A stretch of DNA of 64,000 bases, taken from Mycolicibacterium lacusdiani (GTDB lineage: Bacteria > Actinomycetota > Actinomycetes > Mycobacteriales > Mycobacteriaceae). The stretch covers positions 372,001 through 436,000 of the forward strand of contig NZ_JAKCFC010000001.1 in NCBI RefSeq assembly GCF_021916785.1, read 5' to 3'. The notes under the pieces were generated by a model that was not told the DNA's origin, ran no database searches, and saw only the letters and a program-made list of their open reading frames with translations. Of this stretch, positions 16,679 to 26,071 are shown one piece after another. Each line of letters opens with the position of its first letter. Positions within the stretch are counted from its first letter, which is position 1. The translations under genes were made by a program, and so were the position numbers.

Positions 16679-18312
16679 CCGTAGGGCGGCAAGCTGAACT
16701 CGACGCGGCACGAGGCGTCGAGTTCGTGCTCGCTCAGCCCATCGAGCAGGTCGACCAGCACCGAGCCCGGGGGTAGGTCGTCGAGCACGAGCGGCACCAG
16801 GCATCCGTCGGCGCCGAAGTTGTGCAGGGCGACCATCGCCCAGTTCGACTCGTCCTCCCGGCACACGTGCGCCAGCACCGCCGAGTGCGGCTGGTCGAGG
16901 ATCTGCACCGTCGACCACCCGATCTCGGGCTGCTGCCGGTAGGTGTAGATGAGGTTGCGCATGAACCACCAAAAGGAACCGTGGTCGTGCCGCTGGTCGG
17001 CGGCGTTCACGTGATCCGGACCGTAGAGGCCGTCGGTCACGGGCCGGGGGAGTCTGCGCTTCGCGGCCTTGGAGAATCCGCCGTTGACGTCGCCGGTCCA
17101 CTGCATCGGGGTGCGGACGGCGAATCGTCCCTCCACGTCCAGGTTCTCGGCCATGCCGATCTCTTCGCCGTAGAAGAGCACGGGGCTGCCCGGCATCGAG
17201 AACGCCAGCGAGTACGCCATCTTCATCCGCCGGGTGTCGCCACCGAGCATCGACGGCAGTCGCCTACGCAGCCCGCGTCCGTACAACTGCATGTCGGGTT
17301 CGGGGCCGAACGCCTCGAACACCTCGGCGCGCTCGGCGTCGCTCAACTTGTCGAGGGTGAGTTCGTCGTGGTTGCGCACGAAGTTGGCCCACTGGCTGGT
17401 GATGTCGAGCGTGGGGCGCTGCTGGAGGGCCTTGGTGAGCGGACCGGCGTCACCGCGCGCCAGCGAGAGGAACAGGTTCTGCATCCCGATGAAGTCGAAC
17501 TGCATGTTGAGACCGTCGCCATCGGGTCCGCCGAAGAACTCCTTCTGTTGCTCGTAGTCGACGTTCACCTCGCCCAGCAGCACGGCGTCGCCCACACGGC
17601 GGGTGACGAAGTTGCGGAGGTCGCCGAGGTACTCGGCGGGGTCGAAGCCGTCGGGTTTGCCCGGTACGCCGTCCTTGGCGAACAGGAACGGCACGGCATC
17701 CACGCGGAAACCCGCGACGCCCAGTTGCAGCCAGAAGCCAAGCGTGCGCGAGATCTCTTCCCGCACTTTGGGATTCTCGATGTTGAGGTCCGGTTGGTGC
17801 TTGTAGAAGTGGTGCAGGTACCACTCGTCCGTCTTGGGGTCGAGTTCCCAGATGCTGTCCTCCTGGTCGGGGAAGACGACGTCCTTCGGACTCGACTCGG
17901 GTTCCGTCGCGCTCCACACGTAGTAGTCGCGGTACGGGTCGTCGGTGCTTCGTCGCGCGGACTTGAACCAGGGATGGGCGTCGGAGGTGTGGTTCATGAC
18001 GAAGTCGATGATCACCCGGATGCCGCTCGCCCTGGCGGTGCGGACGAGTTCGACGAAGTCGCCGAGCGTGCCGAGGCGAGTATCGACGGCGAAGAAGTCG
18101 ATGATGTCGTAGCCATCGTCCTTGCGCGCGGTGGGATAGAACGGCATGAGCCACAGGCAGGTCACACCGAGGTCCGCCAGATACTCGATGCGCTCGTTCA
18201 TCCCACGCAGGTCGCCGCAGCCGTCGCCGTTCCAGTCGTAGAAGGTCTCGACGTCGGCACAGTAGAAGACGGCGTTCTTCCACCAGAGGTCGCCGGTATC
18301 GGACTTCCTCAT
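16630..18312 (-). CDS. GH13 alpha-amylase-family enzyme, TreS-like, 560 aa
   Basis: Catalytic barrel with the four GH13 regions: DFVMNHTSD, GFRVDAVPF (nucleophile Asp near residue 203), LLGEVNVDY (acid Glu near 247) and FVRNHDEL (Asp near 315). A C-terminal beta domain follows. The N-terminal WWKNAVFYCADVETFYDWNGDG opening is like trehalose synthases, but those are longer in their TreS/Pep2 form. A trehalose or alpha-glucan isomerase/hydrolase role is inferred. ATG 18312 overlaps the stop of the F420-type oxidoreductase gene (ATGA). Confidence 0.87.
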   Translation of the reverse strand: MRKSDTGDLWWKNAVFYCADVETFYDWNGDGCGDLRGMNERIEYLADLGVTCLWLMPFYPTARKDDGYDIIDFFAVDTRLGTLGDFVELVRTARASGIRVIIDFVMNHTSDAHPWFKSARRSTDDPYRDYYVWSATEPESSPKDVVFPDQEDSIWELDPKTDEWYLHHFYKHQPDLNIENPKVREEISRTLGFWLQLGVAGFRVDAVPFLFAKDGVPGKPDGFDPAEYLGDLRNFVTRRVGDAVLLGEVNVDYEQQKEFFGGPDGDGLNMQFDFIGMQNLFLSLARGDAGPLTKALQQRPTLDITSQWANFVRNHDELTLDKLSDAERAEVFEAFGPEPDMQLYGRGLRRRLPSMLGGDTRRMKMAYSLAFSMPGSPVLFYGEEIGMAENLDVEGRFAVRTPMQWTGDVNGGFSKAAKRRLPRPVTDGLYGPDHVNAADQRHDHGSFWWFMRNLIYTYRQQPEIGWSTVQILDQPHSAVLAHVCREDESNWAMVALHNFGADGCLVPLVLDDLPPGSVLVDLLDGLSEHELDASCRVEFSLPPYGYRWLRVRKPEDDPII

Positions 18313-19298
18313 GCCATCGCCGCGCTCGTCGAGGGCGTGGTGGGGGACAGCTGGGGCAGCACGTGCTCGCCGAAGGCGTCGATGAATCCGGCCTGCTGCT
18401 GCCCGACGAAGTGCAGGTACAACTCCTCCCAGCCCTGGTCGACGAACTCCGCGAGCCACGCGGCATGGCGGCCGAGGTCGCTGGAGACGAGCACGGACTG
18501 TTGGACGCGGTCGGCCGTGACCGCGCCGCCGACGATGTCGAAGGCCTCGACCGTTTCGAGGTCCCAGGACACGGGGGGCTCGAAGACGTTGTTGCGCCAC
18601 TGGTCGTGGGCGATCGCCACCGCCTCGTCGTCGGACGGCGCCCAGCTGAGGTGGATCTGCAGCCGGGCCGGGCCACGTCCGCCTGCATTGCGATAGGAGT
18701 CGAGCACCTGCCGCAGGGTGTCCCTCGGTTGGTTGACGGTGATGAGGCCGTCCGCCCAGGCGGCGTGGCGGGCCGCGGTCTCCGGAGTCACGGCAGGGCC
18801 GACGAGGTCTGGCACCGTGTCCGGCAGCGTCCACAGGCGGGCCCGGTTCACCTCGACGAGCCCCTCGTGGCTGACCTCTTCCCCGCGCAGCAGGCGACGG
18901 ATGACGTCGACGCACTCGATCAGCCGTTGGTCGCGCACGTCCTTGCGCGGCCATGCTTGACCGGTGATGCGTTCGTTCGACGCCTCACCGGAGCCGAGCG
19001 CAGCCCAGAACCGGTTCGGGAACATCTGACTGAGCGTCGCGATGGCCTGGGCGATGATCGCAGGGTGGTAGCGCTGCCCGGGCGCATTGACGACGCCGAA
19101 GGGCAGATTGGTGGTCGCCAGCGCCGCACCAAGGAAGCTCCACGCGAACCCCGACTCACCCTGTCGTTCGCTCCACGGGCTGAAGTGATCCGAGGACATG
19201 CCGGCTGTGAAGCCGGCCCGTTCGGCGTGCTGGACGTCGCGCAACAGTTGCGCCGGGCTGATCTGCTCGTGCGAACAGTGGAATCCGATGACCGTCAT
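18309..19298 (-). CDS. LLM-class F420-dependent oxidoreductase (TIGR03885-like), 329 aa
   Basis: A luciferase-like barrel: MTVIGFHCSHEQ at strand 1, SSDHFSPWSERQGESGFAWSFLGAA, and the FWAALGSGEASNE cofactor loop. Members of this branch use F420 and sit next to an amylase-family gene, as here, where the two genes overlap by four bases. Start ATG 19298 gives the expected short N-terminus; a TTG at 19316 is possible. The coupled reaction is unknown. Confidence 0.85.
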   Translation of the reverse strand: MTVIGFHCSHEQISPAQLLRDVQHAERAGFTAGMSSDHFSPWSERQGESGFAWSFLGAALATTNLPFGVVNAPGQRYHPAIIAQAIATLSQMFPNRFWAALGSGEASNERITGQAWPRKDVRDQRLIECVDVIRRLLRGEEVSHEGLVEVNRARLWTLPDTVPDLVGPAVTPETAARHAAWADGLITVNQPRDTLRQVLDSYRNAGGRGPARLQIHLSWAPSDDEAVAIAHDQWRNNVFEPPVSWDLETVEAFDIVGGAVTADRVQQSVLVSSDLGRHAAWLAEFVDQGWEELYLHFVGQQQAGFIDAFGEHVLPQLSPTTPSTSAAMA

Positions 19299-19364
19299 GG
19301 ATTCGGGGGTACCCAAATCTTCGAGACCGCCAATATTCGTGGTTGGCGGCGTGTCCGCCGGCGG

Positions 19365-20009
19365 TCAGCTCGTGGCGTCGAGGATCTTGATGGCGAACAC
19401 CAGGCTGTCGCCGGGCTCGATGCCGGCACCGGGCTGGCCGTCGGGGTAGCCGTCGGCGGAGGTCATGGCGACGGCGACCGTGGAGCCCACCTTCTGGCCC
19501 GCGATCGCCTTCTGGAAGCCGGTGACGACGCCGTCGAGCGGGAAGTCGACCGGGGCGCCCCGCTCATAGCTGCTGTCGAACACCGAGCCGTCGCGTCCGT
19601 TGACGCCCATGTAGCAGACCAGGACCGTGGCGGTGTCGGAGACGACTGGGCCGTCACCGGGCTTGAGCGTCTGCACCTGGGTCTCGGTCACGCTGAAGGG
19701 AGCGGTGACCTTCACACTCGGGGCGGCCGCGTCGGTCGACCCGGTGACGTCGACGCTGCCGGTGGCTCCTGGCAGCGTCCACTCCGGCGCGCCGCCTTCG
19801 GCCGGCGCCGAGGTGGGGCAGCCGGCTTCGTTGGCCGTCTCCGTGAGGTTGGGCGGTGTGAACGCGTCGGAGGAGGTGCTGGCCGACGACGAACTGGCCG
19901 ACGAATCCTGCGTGTCGGACCCGCACGCAGCGAGCGTGACGACGAGAGACGCAGCGCAGGCCGCGAGGGCGACGGACGAGGACCCACGGGAGAAGTTCAC
20001 GGTCGCCAC
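19365..20009 (-). CDS. Lipoprotein FKBP-type peptidyl-prolyl isomerase, 214 aa
   Basis: The N-terminal hydrophobic segment ends in a lipobox (TLAAC), so the protein should be lipid-anchored on the outer face of the membrane. A Ser-rich linker follows, then an FKBP domain (about residues 115-212) with VFDSSYERGAPVDFPL, GFQKAIAGQKVGS and the PGDSLVFAIKILD ending. It likely assists folding of exported proteins. Length fits actinobacterial FKBP lipoproteins. Confidence 0.9.
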   Translation of the reverse strand: MATVNFSRGSSSVALAACAASLVVTLAACGSDTQDSSASSSSASTSSDAFTPPNLTETANEAGCPTSAPAEGGAPEWTLPGATGSVDVTGSTDAAAPSVKVTAPFSVTETQVQTLKPGDGPVVSDTATVLVCYMGVNGRDGSVFDSSYERGAPVDFPLDGVVTGFQKAIAGQKVGSTVAVAMTSADGYPDGQPGAGIEPGDSLVFAIKILDATS

Positions 20010-20101
20010 GGTACAGCCGAGGTGAATCGGTCGTTTCCGGTAGGGCGAACGGGGAATCGTGGGCGAGTCGCGGAGGGCGCGCGGGGGAAACGAGGTGGTT
20101 C

Positions 20102-21274
20102 ATGTTGGATGAAGCCATGGCGGCTCAGACTCGCGGTTCGATCTTCAAGTCCCATCTGCAATCGAGTGCGACGGTCGCGTTCCAGTTCGTCTTGGTTGCA
20201 GCGGCGCTGTGGGTCCTCGCGTGGGTGGTGGGCAAGACGTGGGTGATCCTCCTGCCGGTGGTGCTGGCCGTGATCGTCTGCACGGTGCTGTGGCCGCCGG
20301 TCGGATGGCTGCTACGCAAGGGCGTCGCGCCCGCGTTCGCGGTGCTGCTGGTGCTCCTGTTGGCCGTGGGCGTGGTTGCCGGTGTCATCGCCGCGGTCGC
20401 TCCTGCGATCGTCGAACAATCCACCGAACTGGCCGAGCAGGCCACCGCTGGCGTCGTGCAGGTGCGGGACTGGCTGGGCGGTCCGCCGCTCAACATCGCT
20501 GACTCGCAACTGGACTCGGCGGTCACCGCGATCAACGATCAGGTCAATGCGAGCAGCGCACAGATTGCAGCCGGCGTGTTCACCGGCGTGGGCGCGGCGA
20601 CGTCTGCGCTCGTCACCCTGTTCACCACCGTCGTCGTCACGTTCTTCCTCCTCAAGGATGGGCCGCGGTTCGTGCCGTGGTTGCGCCGTACCGTCGGCAT
20701 GCCCGCTGCGCCGCACTTCGCGGAGCTTCTGCAGCGCGTCTGGTCGACGCTCGGAGGTTTCATCCGGACCCAGGCTCTGGTCAGCCTCGTCGACGCGGTA
20801 CTGATCGGGATCGGCTTGCTGGTGCTCGGGGTGCCGCTGGCCTACGCGTTGGCGATCATCACCTTCATCGGTGGCTTCGTTCCGATCGTCGGCGCGTTCG
20901 TGGCCGGTGGTCTCGCCGTCCTCATCGCGCTGGTGGCCAACGGACCGGTGACCGCGCTCATCGTGCTGGGCATCATCCTCGCCGTGCAGCAACTGGAGGG
21001 CAACGTCCTGCAGCCGTGGCTGCAGTCGAAGTCGATGAATCTGCACGCGGTGATCGTCCTGCTCGCCGTCACGCTCGGGGCCTCGACGTTCGGCGTCATC
21101 GGCGCCTTCCTCGCCGTGCCGGTGGCCGCCGCCGGTGCGGTGATCATCCGGTACTACGGCGAGCAGGTGAGTGAACGTGCCGGCGAGACGACGCCGCATC
21201 CCGAACCGGACGAGGACGATTCGGTCACGGCCGACGACGAGCACGCGGACGCCGGCGAGCAGAAGCGACTCTGA
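20102..21274 (+). CDS. AI-2E-family (PerM-like) membrane permease, 390 aa
   Basis: About eight hydrophobic helices. The order is a pair and a re-entrant region at the N-terminus, a soluble stretch (residues 100-160), then FFLLKDGPRF and the C-terminal block ending VPVAAAGAVIIRYYGEQ. The acidic C-terminal tail (PEPDEDDS) is typical of actinobacterial members. Substrates of this family are mostly unproven. Start may be 20102 or the ATG at 20117. Confidence 0.87.
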   Translation: MLDEAMAAQTRGSIFKSHLQSSATVAFQFVLVAAALWVLAWVVGKTWVILLPVVLAVIVCTVLWPPVGWLLRKGVAPAFAVLLVLLLAVGVVAGVIAAVAPAIVEQSTELAEQATAGVVQVRDWLGGPPLNIADSQLDSAVTAINDQVNASSAQIAAGVFTGVGAATSALVTLFTTVVVTFFLLKDGPRFVPWLRRTVGMPAAPHFAELLQRVWSTLGGFIRTQALVSLVDAVLIGIGLLVLGVPLAYALAIITFIGGFVPIVGAFVAGGLAVLIALVANGPVTALIVLGIILAVQQLEGNVLQPWLQSKSMNLHAVIVLLAVTLGASTFGVIGAFLAVPVAAAGAVIIRYYGEQVSERAGETTPHPEPDEDDSVTADDEHADAGEQKRL

Positions 21275-21275
21275 G

Positions 21276-21881
21276 CTACGCCGACCGCAGGATGGCGACG
21301 ATGAAGTCGGAGTCGTCGGTGAACGGTCGCACATCCCATGTGGACAGCAGCAGATCCGGCACGAAGCCGGCACTCGTTGCGTCGGCGAGGAATTCGGCGA
21401 ACTCGTAATCGCGGTTGGCTCCGAAGCCGATCACCGCGCGGCCGCCGGCGGCGAGGTGAGCACGGAGTCGAGCCAGCACCTGAACCCGGGTGCTCGGGGC
21501 CAGGAACGTGACGACGTTTCCCGCCGAGACGATGAGGTCGAAACGCTCCGTGACTCCGCGCGCGGGCAGGTCGAGTTCGGCGAGGTCACCGACCAGCCAG
21601 TCCGGGCCGGGGTAGTCCTGTTTGGCCGCATCGATCAGTACGGGATCGACGTCGACCCCGACCACGTGATGGCCGAGCTTCGCGAGATACCCGCCCAGTC
21701 GGCCGGGGCCGCACCCGGCGTCGAGGATGCGGGCGCCACGGGGAGCCATTGCGTCGACGAGGCGGGCCTCGCCGGTGAGGTCTTCACCGGCGCGGGCCTT
21801 GGCGCGGAACCGTTCGACGTACCAGTGCGAATGCCCGGGGTCGGCCGCGACCTGCTGCATCCAGATGCTCTTCTCGACCAT
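21276..21881 (-). CDS. Class I SAM-dependent methyltransferase, 201 aa
   Basis: Motif I ILDAGCGPGRLGGYLAKLGH binds SAM, followed by VVGVDVDP (acidic ribose ligand), a DLIVSAGNVV motif and the usual alpha/beta core. It has an actinobacterial N-terminus (SHWYVERFRAKARAGEDL). Substrate unknown. It is 27 bases downstream of the MBL hydrolase gene on the same strand, so the two may form an operon. Confidence 0.85.
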   Translation of the reverse strand: MVEKSIWMQQVAADPGHSHWYVERFRAKARAGEDLTGEARLVDAMAPRGARILDAGCGPGRLGGYLAKLGHHVVGVDVDPVLIDAAKQDYPGPDWLVGDLAELDLPARGVTERFDLIVSAGNVVTFLAPSTRVQVLARLRAHLAAGGRAVIGFGANRDYEFAEFLADATSAGFVPDLLLSTWDVRPFTDDSDFIVAILRSA

Positions 21882-21908
21882 GTCGATGAGTCTGGCACGG
21901 CGTCCCGA

Positions 21909-22823
21909 TCAGTAATCCCAGGTGGCCGGAACCATTCGGAAGCCGTTGCCGGCGACGGCGACGTGGCAGACGGACGGGAACGGCAGGTGAGTGGCGACCA
22001 GCGCCTCGCCGCTGGCCGCCAGTTCACCGAGGAGCCGGATGCGCACCCGGGCCGATTCCTCGGGATCGTGCTCGAAGCCGTTCTGCCATTCGGGATTGTC
22101 GAACCCGGGCTGAAACACCGCGTCACCGGCGAACGTCAGTGCCTCACCGCGGGATTCGAGGCGAACGATGCTGTGGCCGGGGGTGTGGCCGCCGGTGCGA
22201 CGCAGCAGCACGCCGGGCGCCACCTCGTACTCCATCTCGAAGACCAGCAGCTGATTGCGATACACGTCGAGGAACCGGGTGGCGGTCCGGCGCAGGACGT
22301 CCGGGATGGGCGCGGGCATGACGGTGCGCGAGAAGTCCGGCTGCGTCCAGAATTCGGCCTCGGCGGACGCCAGGTGGACCCGCAGATCCGGCCGTAGCCG
22401 ATTCCGCAGCCCGTCGACGAGCAAGCCGCCGATGTGGTCCATGTGCAGGTGGGTCAGCACGACGTCGGTCACGGCGGCAGGGTCGATCCCGGCAGCGACG
22501 AGCCTCGCGGCCAACTGCCCTGCCCGCGGGAAGTCCGGGAACTCGGTCCCCAGCCCGGAGTCGACGAGGATGGTCTTGCCACCACTGCGCACGACCGCGA
22601 CGTTGAGCGGCCAGTCGGTGACCTCCGGCGGCAGGTACATGTCCTTCAGCCAGGCCGACAGATCCTCCGGCGCGGCGTTGGTGGCCATGGTGACGGCGGT
22701 GATCGGCAGGACGCCGTCGCTGATCACCAATACGTCGATGTCGCCGACCTTCACCGCGTAACGGGAGGGCACCAGTTCATCGAGGGCCCGTGTTCCGGCA
22801 GCTGACGTATCGATCAAAGTCAT
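21909..22823 (-). CDS. MBL-fold metallo-hydrolase, 304 aa
   Basis: The binuclear metal motif THLHMDHIGG is present, with later ligands in GGHTPGHS, FAGDAVF and ATHLPFP. The frame opens far upstream but ATG 22823 with AGGAGAAGG upstream is the start. The fold covers lactonases, esterases and related enzymes; the length is that of AHL-lactonase-like members, so a lactonase-type activity is plausible but unproven. Confidence 0.88.
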   Translation of the reverse strand: MTLIDTSAAGTRALDELVPSRYAVKVGDIDVLVISDGVLPITAVTMATNAAPEDLSAWLKDMYLPPEVTDWPLNVAVVRSGGKTILVDSGLGTEFPDFPRAGQLAARLVAAGIDPAAVTDVVLTHLHMDHIGGLLVDGLRNRLRPDLRVHLASAEAEFWTQPDFSRTVMPAPIPDVLRRTATRFLDVYRNQLLVFEMEYEVAPGVLLRRTGGHTPGHSIVRLESRGEALTFAGDAVFQPGFDNPEWQNGFEHDPEESARVRIRLLGELAASGEALVATHLPFPSVCHVAVAGNGFRMVPATWDY

Positions 22824-22953
22824 GTGTTCCTTCTCCTGGCGAGCGCCTCGACCGAGGGCAATGGGACGTGCTGTCTTCCCCGAGAACGCCGGCGGGAGCC
22901 CAGAAACATCCGTTGGACGGGTGCGAATGGCACGAGTAGTGGCTTTGCCCAAA

Positions 22954-22971
22954 CGGCAAGTTCTCTTGCCG
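22954..22971. promoter_or_regulatory. Perfect 7-4-7 inverted repeat between divergent genes
   Basis: CGGCAAG-TTCT-CTTGCCG lies between the divergent MBL hydrolase (start 22823) and methyltransferase (start 23002). Its position upstream of both starts and the lack of a T-run argue for an operator rather than a terminator. No regulator gene is adjacent. Confidence 0.5.
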
Positions 22972-23001
22972 ACTCTCACTGACGGCATCCACCATCGTCG
23001 T

Positions 23002-23688
23002 GTGACCACATCTGCGAACCCCTTCGACGACCCCGCCCACGTCGCCATGTACGCCGAGCGCGCCGGGCAGATGGTGCCCGCCCTGACCGACATCCACCGC
23101 CTGGTCGGCGTCCTCGTCGACGAACGCGCGCCGGCCGACGCCAGGATCCTGGTGCTGGGGGCCGGCGGGGGACTGGAGACCAAGGCGCTCGCGGGAATCC
23201 GTCCCGGATGGACCTTCGATGCCGTCGACCCGTCCGCAGCCATGCTGGATCTGGCGGTGCAGACCCTGGGTCCCGATGCGTCACGGGTGACGATGCACAA
23301 CGGATACGTCGACGACGCACCGCTCGGTCCCTTCAGCGCGGCAACCAGCCTGCTGACGCTGCACTTCCTCCCACCCGACGAACGGCTGCGGACGGTTACC
23401 GAGGTGCGGCGCCGATTGGCCCCCGGGGCGCCGTTCGTCGTGATGCATCTGAGCATCGAGCACCGCGACGACGCCGAACGGCGGACGTGGATCGACCGGC
23501 ACGTGGCGTACCTCGTCGCGACCGGCATCGATCCCGACACAACCGAGAAGGCACGCAAGGCAATCGAATTCGACGTCCCCGTCCTAACACCCCAGCACGA
23601 CCGCACCATCCTGGAGCAGGCAGGCTTCACCGACGTCACGGAGTTCTTCGTGGCGTTCAACTTCCGCGGGTGGGTCGGTTACGCGTGA
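23002..23688 (+). CDS. Class I SAM-dependent methyltransferase, 228 aa
   Basis: GTG 23002 gives the natural N-terminus (TTSANPFDDPAHVAMYAERAGQMVP). Motif I ILVLGAGGGLETKAL, the acidic DAVDPS and the LLTLHFLPPDERL post-motif mark a SAM methyltransferase similar to those acting on small molecules. It ends with FVAFNFRGWVGYA. It is divergent from the MBL gene across the inverted repeat. Confidence 0.85.
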   Translation: MTTSANPFDDPAHVAMYAERAGQMVPALTDIHRLVGVLVDERAPADARILVLGAGGGLETKALAGIRPGWTFDAVDPSAAMLDLAVQTLGPDASRVTMHNGYVDDAPLGPFSAATSLLTLHFLPPDERLRTVTEVRRRLAPGAPFVVMHLSIEHRDDAERRTWIDRHVAYLVATGIDPDTTEKARKAIEFDVPVLTPQHDRTILEQAGFTDVTEFFVAFNFRGWVGYA

Positions 23689-23701
23689 GGCTCGAAGGTG
23701 G

Positions 23702-24697
23702 TCAGGCGACTTGACCGTGCCCGTTGTCGAGGATCACCTTGCCCACGGTTCGCTTCGATTCCACCAGTTCGTGGGCTCGTCCCGCTTCAGCCATGGGAAC
23801 GACCGTGTCGACCACCACGCGGATGGCGCCGGCCGCGAATAGGGGGAGCACGTCCCGGACGACACCGGCGATGATGTCGGCCTTCTGATCCAACGGGCGG
23901 GCCCGCAGCATCGTCGCCGAGATGGTGGCACGCTTGGACATCAACATGCCCAGGTCGAGCAGGACTGGGTCGGTGGAACCTCCGATGGTCACCAGATGGC
24001 CGTCGGGAGCGAGGCATTCGACGTTTCGCCCGAGATAATCGGACCCGACTACGTCGAGGATGGCATCGACGCCGCGGCCGTGAGTCGCACTCAGTGTCGC
24101 TGCGACGAAGTCCTCGGCGCGGTAGTCGATCGCCGTCTGCGCGCCGAGACCGAGGCCTGCGCGGGCCTTGGCCTCAGTGCCGGCGGTGGTGATCACCCGT
24201 GCTCCGATGGCCGTTGCCCATTGGATGGCGAAGGTACCGATGCCGCCTCCCGCCCCGTGGATCAGAACCGTCTGGCCCGGGGTGAGTCCGGCGATCATCG
24301 CAAGGTTGGAGTAGACGGTGGCCGCGACCTCGGGTATTGCGGCCGCCTCGATCATCGAGAGCCCCGCGGGAATTGGCATGACCTGCGCGGCCGGCACCGC
24401 CACCTGATCGGCGTACCCGCCCCCGTCGAGTAGGGCACACACTTCGTCGCCGACTTTCCAAGCAGTGACGTCGGCTCCGGCATCGACGATCGTTCCCGCA
24501 CACTCCAATCCCAGTGGACGTGGCGCCCATGCCGGGACCGGGTAGTGGCCCCGGCGTTGGAGGAGATCGGCGTTGTTGACTCCGGCAGCTGCCACGGCGA
24601 TCACCACTTCGTGTGGACGGGGCCGCACGGGATCGACTGCGCGCCAATGCAGAACGTCAGGCGGTCCAGGATGGTCGAACAGTATCGCTGATGTCAC
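23702..24697 (-). CDS. Quinone oxidoreductase, PIG3-like MDR family, 331 aa
   Basis: A GroES-like N-terminal domain (AAAGVNNADLLQRRGHYPVP) is followed by a Rossmann domain with HGAGGGIGTFAIQWA. The zinc ligands of alcohol dehydrogenases are absent, as expected for NADPH:quinone reductases. The ending VGKVIL is typical. It is 27 bases downstream of an SRPBCC gene on the same strand and probably in one transcript. Confidence 0.9.
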   Translation of the reverse strand: MTSAILFDHPGPPDVLHWRAVDPVRPRPHEVVIAVAAAGVNNADLLQRRGHYPVPAWAPRPLGLECAGTIVDAGADVTAWKVGDEVCALLDGGGYADQVAVPAAQVMPIPAGLSMIEAAAIPEVAATVYSNLAMIAGLTPGQTVLIHGAGGGIGTFAIQWATAIGARVITTAGTEAKARAGLGLGAQTAIDYRAEDFVAATLSATHGRGVDAILDVVGSDYLGRNVECLAPDGHLVTIGGSTDPVLLDLGMLMSKRATISATMLRARPLDQKADIIAGVVRDVLPLFAAGAIRVVVDTVVPMAEAGRAHELVESKRTVGKVILDNGHGQVA

Positions 24698-24724
24698 GGT
24701 GGTTCCTCTCCGATCGGTTCGGGG

Positions 24725-25279
24725 TCAAGCGTTCGCGACGGATCGTGCAGCGGCGCGGGCAATGCTCTGCGCGTAGAGCGGCGTCTCGACCTGGCAGTGT
24801 CGTCCCGAAGCGTCTTGGCGGGCGTGCGCCGCCTCGTCGAACGTCTGTCCCTGCTCGGCGATGAACTTCAGGAAGTCCTCGGTCGGGTGCGAGGTCACCG
24901 TGTTGGTGTAGCGGCACCAGTCCCCGTCGAGCTGCTCCATGCGGAGTTCCCAGATGACCTGTGTCGTCGTCCATCCCCGGGGAGTGAGGATGTCCGAGAG
25001 CGACACCATCCTGCAGTAGTGGGGTTCCGCGACGTCGAAGCGGTACTGCTGAACAACTAGTCCCGTACCGATCATCTCGACGTTGATCGACATCGGCGTC
25101 CCGTCGTCGTCGACCGTGTAGCCAGCCGCCTTGTGATCTCCAGGGGCGCAACGCTGGTACTCGTGCGTCGGTAGTGTCTTGAGCCACTGCGCGATGTCGA
25201 CGTCGTCGAACGACGTCTCGACGTCCGCAGTGACGACGGCGTGCGAGAGAACCAGATCTTCGCGAACTACTGTGCTCAC
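24725..25279 (-). CDS. SRPBCC-fold protein, 184 aa
   Basis: The middle of the protein (NVEMIGTGLVVQQYRFDVAEPHYCRMVSL and WELRMEQLDGDWCRYTNTV) has the curved sheet pattern of START/SRPBCC domains that bind hydrophobic ligands. The C-terminal helix is ADEAAHARQ-like. It precedes the quinone reductase gene and may share its regulation. Ligand unknown. Confidence 0.68.
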   Translation of the reverse strand: MSTVVREDLVLSHAVVTADVETSFDDVDIAQWLKTLPTHEYQRCAPGDHKAAGYTVDDDGTPMSINVEMIGTGLVVQQYRFDVAEPHYCRMVSLSDILTPRGWTTTQVIWELRMEQLDGDWCRYTNTVTSHPTEDFLKFIAEQGQTFDEAAHARQDASGRHCQVETPLYAQSIARAAARSVANA

Positions 25280-25452
25280 CGAGTACTCCTGTCATGTGTT
25301 CGTAGTCGGCCCGTAGCGGGTTGCGTTGGGATGAACCGACCGCTTCAGCATCTCGGCCACGGGGGTTGGCGGACAATGACGCTGACGCGACCTCGCTGGT
25401 AGGGCTAGCGGTAAATGCGGGTCCAGGTGGCCAGGGCTATACAGTCGGCGCA

Positions 25453-25998
25453 ATGAACACCACTCGAACGCTTGACCCCTCCATGGGTGAGTTGCTGGTG
25501 CGCACCACGGCCGCGGGTCCGGCGGCGCGACTGGGTCACGACTTGACGATCGTCATGGACGAGTGGATCGCCGAGGTGTCCTGGGTCGGCGGACGTCCCA
25601 CTGCGGTGAGTCTGACCGTTCAGGCAGCCTCACTGTCGGTCCTGCGTGGTGACGGGGGAGTGAAGTCACTGTCGGGAGCGGAGAAGGCGCTGGTGCGATC
25701 GAATGCGTTGCGAGCGCTCGACGTGAAGCGTCACCCCACGATCGGCTACCAGTGCGAGCAGATCGTGGCGACCGATGACGGCTACCGACTGGTGGGCTCG
25801 CTCGCCATCCACGGCAAGACTCACCCGCGCGCGATCGACCTTCAGGTGACCGACCTCGGCGACACGTGGCGCATGAGCTGTGACTCCGTCGTCCGCCAGT
25901 CCGAGTTCGGCGTCAAGCCGTATTCGCTGATGATGGGATCGCTGCGGGTGGCTGACGACGTGACGGTGTCGTTCACCGCGAGCCTGGCCAAGGACTGA
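25453..25998 (+). CDS. YceI-like family protein, 181 aa
   Basis: ATG 25453 with ORF ending at 25998. The segments GELLVRTTAAGPAARLGHDLTI and HPTIGYQCEQI, together with GSLAIHGKTHP, match YceI lipocalin-like barrels. The fold binds isoprenoid or fatty-acid-type ligands. No signal peptide is present, so this one is cytoplasmic. The SRPBCC gene 73 bases downstream is on the same strand. Confidence 0.85.
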   Translation: MNTTRTLDPSMGELLVRTTAAGPAARLGHDLTIVMDEWIAEVSWVGGRPTAVSLTVQAASLSVLRGDGGVKSLSGAEKALVRSNALRALDVKRHPTIGYQCEQIVATDDGYRLVGSLAIHGKTHPRAIDLQVTDLGDTWRMSCDSVVRQSEFGVKPYSLMMGSLRVADDVTVSFTASLAKD

Positions 25999-26071
25999 TG
26001 ACGATCGACGGGAAGACGCTCGATCTCCGCGCGACGTTGCCGTTACGGCTGAGTTTCGGCAGTGTGGGGGG

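Noticed and set aside
16822..18696. Long plus-strand frame
   Set aside because: Antisense to the GH13 and LLM genes, which have clear motifs.
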